Translations under genes and position numbers: made by a program
The notes under the pieces: generated by a model
Told to the model about the DNA's origin: nothing
What the model saw: the letters and a program-made list of their open reading frames with translations, nothing else
Database searches by the model: none
In this document: positions 1 through 6,600 of the stretch, in pieces
Position numbering within the stretch: the stretch's first letter is position 1
Layout of the letters: the number at the start of each line of letters is the position of its first letter
Source of the DNA: Baffinella frigidus
Lineage: Eukaryota > Cryptophyceae > Cryptomonadales > Baffinellaceae
Assembly (NCBI GenBank): GCA_026770585.1
Contig: MU646419.1
Location: forward strand, 341,526 to 352,750
DNA: 11,225 bases
Reading direction: 5' to 3'

Positions 1-42
1 ATCTCTCTCTCTCTACCCACTCTCCACCCTCCACCCCCTCAC

Positions 43-167
43 CCGGTTGAAATTCCCCGCGAGGGATATCGCAGTGGCCGACGCGAACTTTCCAAGAGAC
101 ATGCTCGCAATCGACAGAGAGCACCCCGCGACGCCTGTCAGAAGCATCGCGACCCGTGTTTCGGTAC
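43..167 (-). CDS. NST gene exon 9 (eighth/ninth helix)
   Basis: 125 bases. Encodes TETRVAMLLTGVAGCSLS, IASMSLGKF, then ASATAISLAGNFNR, the conserved late-helix region SAT.IS..GN.NR. Acceptor AAATCAG|GT; the split codon becomes GGT with exon 8. Donor AACCGG|GTGAGG, phase 0, so at least one more exon follows beyond the left edge. A long hairpin element begins 8 bases upstream of the acceptor. Confidence 0.87.
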
Positions 168-496
168 CTGATTTAATCCGGTCAGGTATTTAATTTAAAT
201 GCTCGGCGGAGTTCCCCATACAACGAAAATTACTACACAAGCGATGAAAGAGTCGTGTCCGAAAGATCATGTGTAGTAATTTTCGTACATTTGAGGAACT
301 CCCGAGCATTTAATTTAAATACCTGACCGGATGAGATTCAAGATTTGGGGTTTAGGAGGTAGATTCAGAGGACACTGCGTCGACCCTGCTCCCAACGAGG
401 GCTGCATGGGATTTTAGGGTTGAGGCGATTGAGGCGATGGAGAGGGAGCATCCAGCGATGCCTGACAGGAGCATCGCGATCCGTGTTTCGGCCCCT

Positions 497-529
<33 letters not shown>

Positions 530-3500
530 GGGGGTTAGGGTTCATTCAGGGTTTCGGGTTTCGGGTTTGGAGTTTGGAGTTTCGGGTTGAGGCGATTGAG
601 GCGATCGAGAGGGAGCATCCGGCGACTCCTGTCAGGGGCATCGCGACTCTTGTTTCGGTACCTGTAGTAGGGGTGTGGGTTCAGGGTTCAGGGTTCCGGG
701 TTTAGTATATCTGTTAGGAGCATCGCCAGCCTTTTTTCGGTACCTGGGATAGGGTTGAGGGTTGAGGGTCGAGGGTTTCGGGTTGAGGCGGTTGAGGTGA
801 TTGAAAGGGAGCATCCGGCCACGCCTGTTAGGAGCATCGCGATCCTTGTTTCGGCCCCTGGGGTTGGGTTTGGGGTTTGGGTTTTGGGTTTTGGGTTTTG
901 GGTTTTGGGTTTTGGGTTTTGGGTTTTGGGTTTTGGGGTTTGGGGTTTGGGGTTTGGGGTTTGGGTTTTGGGTTTTGGGTTTTGGGTTTTGGGTTTTGGG
1001 TTTTGGGTTTTGGGTTTTGGGGTTTGGGGTTTAGGTTTGGGGGATAAGGGTTCAGGGTTCAGGGTTCAGGGTTCAGGATTTAGGGTTTAGGGTTTATGGT
1101 TTAGGGTTTAGGTTGTAGCGGGGGTTAGGTTACCGGTGGTCTCGAGGGTTTGGAGCGGATGCTCCTGCCCGACGAGCAACCCAAATTCATCTCCATAGAA
1201 GTATTAATTAATTGCTTTTGGCAACGAAAATTACTACACGATTTGCTCATAAAAGTAATAGTAAAGCGTTTGTGTAGGAAATTTCGTTGCACCAAAAGCA
1301 ATTAATTAATACTTTTGTGAAGATGAAAATGCGGGCTACGAAGGGATTATCCTGGCAATTCTGATCGATAATCGGCTGGAATTTTTGAAGGAACAACCCT
1401 GCATCCCTACGGATTGCCTACCGTAGTGCCCTACGGATTATCCATGATGGGCTGTTCACGAAACTCCATTGTAGTGGCTAGGGGTCTCCGGGAAGGGTAC
1501 CAGGGTTTGGGGTTCAGGGGTTTGTCTAGGGGTCTGTTTAGGGTGTGGTTAGGGTACCTGTGGTTTCGAGGGTTTGGAGCGGATGCACCAGGGTTTAGAG
1601 GTTGTGTCAGGGGTTTGTTAGGGTTTCGGGTTTCGGGTTTTGGGTTTCGGGTTTTGGGTTTAGGGTTTAGGGGTTAGGGGTTGGGGGTTAGGGTACCGGT
1701 GGTTTCGAGGGTTTGGAGCGGATGTTCATGCCCGACCAGCATCCCGAATACCACGATGATCGGAATCGACAGCACGTTCTGCCACCAAAAGCACCCCGGT
1801 TATACAACGTTTTATACCAGGATGTTGTAAATGTGTACCGCAAACCCGCGTGTACAATCGACTTGTTGCAGATTTGAGGGAGGCGCGGGCCTGCTCACAA
1901 CTCAGCATTCAACGAGCGGATGCCCAACTAGCATCTCGAATACCACGATGCTTGGAATCGAGAGGACGTTGTGCGTTGGGGTTGGGGGTTTGGGGTGAGG
2001 GGTGGGGGGCTTAGGGGTTGGGGTCTAAGGTTTACCCGACGAGCATCCCGAATACCACAATGATTGGGGTTGAGAGCACGTTCTGCGTTGGGGTTAGGGT
2101 TAGGATTTTGGGAGGACTGGAGGAGATCCCAGAAATTCGATAAATACAACACGTTCTGGGGTCGTGTGGGTTCTCAACAAACGACATCTGCGCAGTCATC
2201 AGACGTGGGGGTCTGCTGCAGGATTTTACCCGGGGACTTGCTATGGACCAAATGCGGGATCATAGCAATCTATTTTGTCTTATCTTAAGAGTGAAAATGT
2301 TCGAGATAGAGCGAATAGCTGGACGCACGAGATGCCAACCGGCGTCTGATCCACGGACACGATCGCGTGTTTCTCGTAGAGAGCGGACGCGACAAGTGTG
2401 TCTTGGATGATACATGTGTGTCTTGGATAATACATGGACGATACACGTGTGTCCTGGGTGAATACCTGGACGCACGAGATGCCAACCGGCGTCTGATCCA
2501 CGGAAACGATCGCGTGTTTCTCGTAGAGAGCGGACGCGACCAGGATTCCCACGTTGACGGTCAGCCACGTGTACCTGTGGTAAACTGGATGTTAAGTTCC
2601 AATGGCTCCAGTGTCTGTCGATCTGCGCGACATAGCGACACACTCGTTCGCGTCGTTTCGTGTACAACATAATAAGATAATATGATTTATATCCTGAACT
2701 TCCCGGACACACCCAATTTTCTCATCTCGACCACAGCATGACCCTTTCTGGACACGATCGCGTGCTTCTCGTACAGCGCGGACGCGACCAGGATTCCCAC
2801 GTTGGCGGTCAACCACGTGTACCTGTGGTAAACTGGGTTAGGGTTTCGGGTTTCGGGTTTCGGGATTCGGATTTCCGGGTTTCGGGTTTCGGGGGTTTCG
2901 AGTCTCGGATTTCGGGTGTAGTGTTCAAGGTCGGACCCGTCGGTGTCGAACGAAACGTCGTGTGCGGCATACACGAACGCGCCCACCACCACCCGAACCC
3001 CAAAACCCCAACCCCGTTTACTACCTTTCGGATTTCGAGTTTCGGGTTTCGGGTTTCGGATTTCGGGTTTCGGGTTTCGGGTTCAGCGTGAAGCGTCAAG
3101 TGTTTAGGGTTAGGGTCTAGGGTCTAGGGTCTAGTGATCAGGGTTCGGGGGGGTCAGGACCCGTTGCCGTCGAATGAGAGGTCGTGCGAAGCATACACGA
3201 ACGCGCCCACCACTACCGCGCCCAGGCATCCCAACTCCGGTTTCAGGTTTCGTGTCTAGTGTCCAGTGTCTAGCGTCTATTGCCTAGTGTGCAGTGTGTA
3301 GTGTGCAGTGTGTAGTGTGTAGTGTGTAGTGTGAAGTGTGTAGTGTGTAGTGTGTAGTGTCTGGTGTCTGGTGTCTGGTGTGAAGCGCAAAGTGTCTAGG
3401 GTGTTGAGGGTTCCGACCCGTTGCCGTCGAACGAAAGGTCGTGCGCAGCATACACGAACGCGCCCACCACCACCGCGCCCAGGCATCCCAACTCCGCATT

Positions 3501-3638
3501 GTTGAAGCGCTTCCTGAACACCTGCCCGGTAATAATTCCCGGTTAGCATTGTTTCGGTAATAGTTCTCTTTTAGGGTTCAGACAAACATTTTTTCTGGCT
3601 ACGAACATGACTACTCGATTGGTTGGTGTTAATCAAGG

Positions 3639-3674
<36 letters not shown>

Positions 3675-6600
3675 GTTGCTGAATATGTAAAGCGACTGAG
3701 GACGAGAGCTGCTTTTAGCGCACACACAGGGGGGGGGGGGGCACGTACGAAGAAGTCGCCGGTAGCGATGCGGCAGGTGGTCAGGGCGCAAAAAATGACA
3801 GTCTCTCTCTCGCTCTCTCTATATGGTAGCCACACAGCGGGCTACGAAGGGATTTTCTGGACAAATCCTAACCGAATCGGTTAGAATATCTGTAGGACCA
3901 TGCTATGTATCTACGCTATCGCCTACCGTAGGGTCCTAGGGATTGTCCACGTACGGGTTATTCTCATAATCCCTGCGTAGCCCGGTGTGTGGGGTAGCTG
4001 GGGCGGGCACGTACGAAGAAGTCGCCAGTAGCGATAAGGCATGTAGTGAGTGCGCGAAAAATCACGGTTGTCGATACTGAAACCAGCGGGAGGGCCTGTT
4101 TAGGGTTTAGGGATGAGGGATTTGCCAACGGTGGATTCTCCGGAGTTGCCCCAAAGACTTCTCGCTCTGTCTCTATTTACTGCCAAACGTAAACACGGAA
4201 AATGACGGTCGTGGATAGCGAGACTAGCGGGAGGGCCTACCGGTTTGGGGTTCAGGGATCAGGGGTTTGGGTGCAGGATTCAGGTTTAGGCTTGATGGTT
4301 GAGGGCGGAGGGTTGAGGATTGAGGGCTGAGGGTTGAGGGCTGAGGGTTGAGGGTTGAGGGATGAGGGATGAGGGTTGAGGGGTTGAGGGGTTGAGGGTT
4401 GAGGGCTCAGGGTTGAGGGTTAAAGGTTGAGGTTTCAAGGCTCGACTACTCTAGGTCGAGACCAGCGGGAGTGCGCCTGCCGGCAGGACACCATTCCATA
4501 TCGGAATGGTGCTCTTGAACCTGAGATGCCTCGTCGTGTTACCAAGGAATTGGAGCCGTTAGCCTAATTTCATTAGGAAAAGATTTTCCGCAGGTACGGC
4601 GTACCTGCGGACACGAGGTGCCAGAAACGATTCCCCAAATAGGCCGAGACAGATCTAGGTGTTGACAACCCTCTGTGCGGGAGAACCTTGAGGGAGGTCC
4701 CCGCCACAAGACTCACAGACTACTGGACCACTCAACTTAAGGCTCGAGAGTACCACACGGTGGGCTACGGGGGTTTCGGATGCGCTAGATTTGGCGGTAA
4801 CGTGACCAAATTTGCATGAGAAAATCCTTAAAGTTAACTGCCCCCTGGGCAAGTTGACTTTTGATGAAAGGTCCGTGGTCCACCGTGTGGAAAGAATAAG
4901 AAGAACCTTGAGAGAGGTGAGGAGCGCGCCGACGAAGAGGACGGAGGGTATCAGGAACATCCGGAATTGCTCCTGGTTAGGGTCTAGGGTTTAGGGGGTA
5001 GGGGTTATGGTTTAGGATTGAGGGGTTATGGTTTGGGTTTTGGGGTTTAGGGGTTAGGGTTTGGGGTTTGGGGTTTGGGGTTTAGGGTTTAGGGTTTAGG
5101 GTTTAGGGTTTTAGGATTTGGGGGTTAGGGGTAGAGTCGCTCTCTTTAGAGAGTGTTTAGCCCTGGACCCCTTTATAAAGTCATTTCTGGTACAAACCCA
5201 AATACTTTGGTTCTTTAAACGTCGTTGGCCGTATTGTAGAGTGTTGGGGTTTCACCATTTGTACCAGGAATTTAGAAATGGCTCCAAAGAAGAGGTCCAG
5301 GGCTAAACCCTTTTCCAATTAGCTCAGAGGTAGGGCCGCTCGAGAACACTGGAGCACCCTATTTACATGTGGGGTGGCAAGGGTTTATACCAGGATTGGG
5401 ACACGACTCCGGAATTTCCGGAGGGTCGAGACCAAACCCGCGAAAGTTACTACGCAAATAATCCACTGTTACTTCTTAAGTTAACAGAGGTTCCACTTTT
5501 GCTTTGAGACGTTCCACTCTCGACTTTTGTCTCGGTGGGCCGCGCTCTTGAAGCAAGAGGAACCACTTGTAAAGGCCCCAGGTTTAAAATTGGGTGCTCC
5601 AGCGTTCTCGAGCGGGGAGCTTGCCCGCGTGAATGTTCCTCATCCTACTGATTATCACGTATGGGTTGTTCACGAAATTCCTTCGAAGCCCGGTGTGTGG
5701 GTAGCGAGCTTGCCCGTGCAAAGCGCTTCATTTCGAAACGAGACTCGGGTTTTTAACATTTGTACCACGAATTCTGAATTTTCTCTAATGAAGGGGCCCG
5801 GGCTTATCCCTTTTCCAATAACCCGTGAGGAGGGTAGCCACTCGGGAGGCTACGGGGCACATCGCCCCCGGATATCCGGGGATAACGTGACCAAAACTTG
5901 TTGACTTTGGGCATGTTTCCGTAAGAGACAATCCAATAATTGACTTGAGAATGTTCCCCGTAGTGTTCCGAGTGGGGAGCGTGCCCGTGTGAAGCTCTTC
6001 ATCTCGAAGATCCCGAGTTTGACCATCATCAAGTTCAGCAATATCGTCATGGTGTTTTGGAACCTGGTTTGGGGGTTTTAGGGTTTAGGGTTTGGGGTTT
6101 GGGGTTTGGGGTTTGGGGTTTGGGGTTTGGGGTTGGGGTTTAGGGTTTGGGGTTTGGGGGCAATTGACTTTCAGGCTTTTCGGATGCAATTTTGGTCACG
6201 TTACCCCCCAGAATTAGGGGGTCCCGAAACCCTTGTAGTCCACCGAGTGGGTTGGCCGCGGAAAAGAATGAAACAATGCCAAAAGTTGACGATACTCGTA
6301 CTACACTGTCAACTTTCAGCATCAGTTCGTTCTTTCCCCTGGCCAACAGATGCGAAAAACGCTCTACAGATGCTCAGTGAGTCAAGGCTCAAGGGCCTCA
6401 TTTAGGACCTGTATCGAGAGTAAAAGAAAAACAAGAAGAAGAGTTCGCGCGGGTGTGCATAGAAGTTGGCCACCGAAAAATGGTACGGCGTGAGGCAAGT
6501 CGGGGGTTGAGCAACCGTTCAAAATGCTTCAACTTCACTCGGAGCCACAACATTTCGCCTAAGTCAACTCCCCCTGAAAGCAAGCGCCTTGAGTCAAATG

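Noticed and set aside
1-42. Actual chromosome end near the left edge
   Set aside because: No uninterrupted terminal TTTAGGG run at either edge; the heptamers are interstitial and degenerate, and the gene continues past position 1.
755-1090. Open frames over heptamer arrays (755-1090, 801-1034 plus; 8012-8533, 8170-8382 minus)
   Set aside because: A 7-base repeat without stop-forming combinations stays open in several frames; the GFGFWVL and MVYGLWF proteins are artefacts of the repeat.
3575-3640. Minus-strand VVMFVARKN as NST exon 5
   Set aside because: It needs a frameshift and lacks a donor. The 4015-4095 exon fits motif, phase and splice sites fully.
4588-4610. Hairpins at 4489-4610 as tRNA or structured RNA
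   Set aside because: No cloverleaf, anticodon arm or conserved promoter boxes; three independent simple stems.
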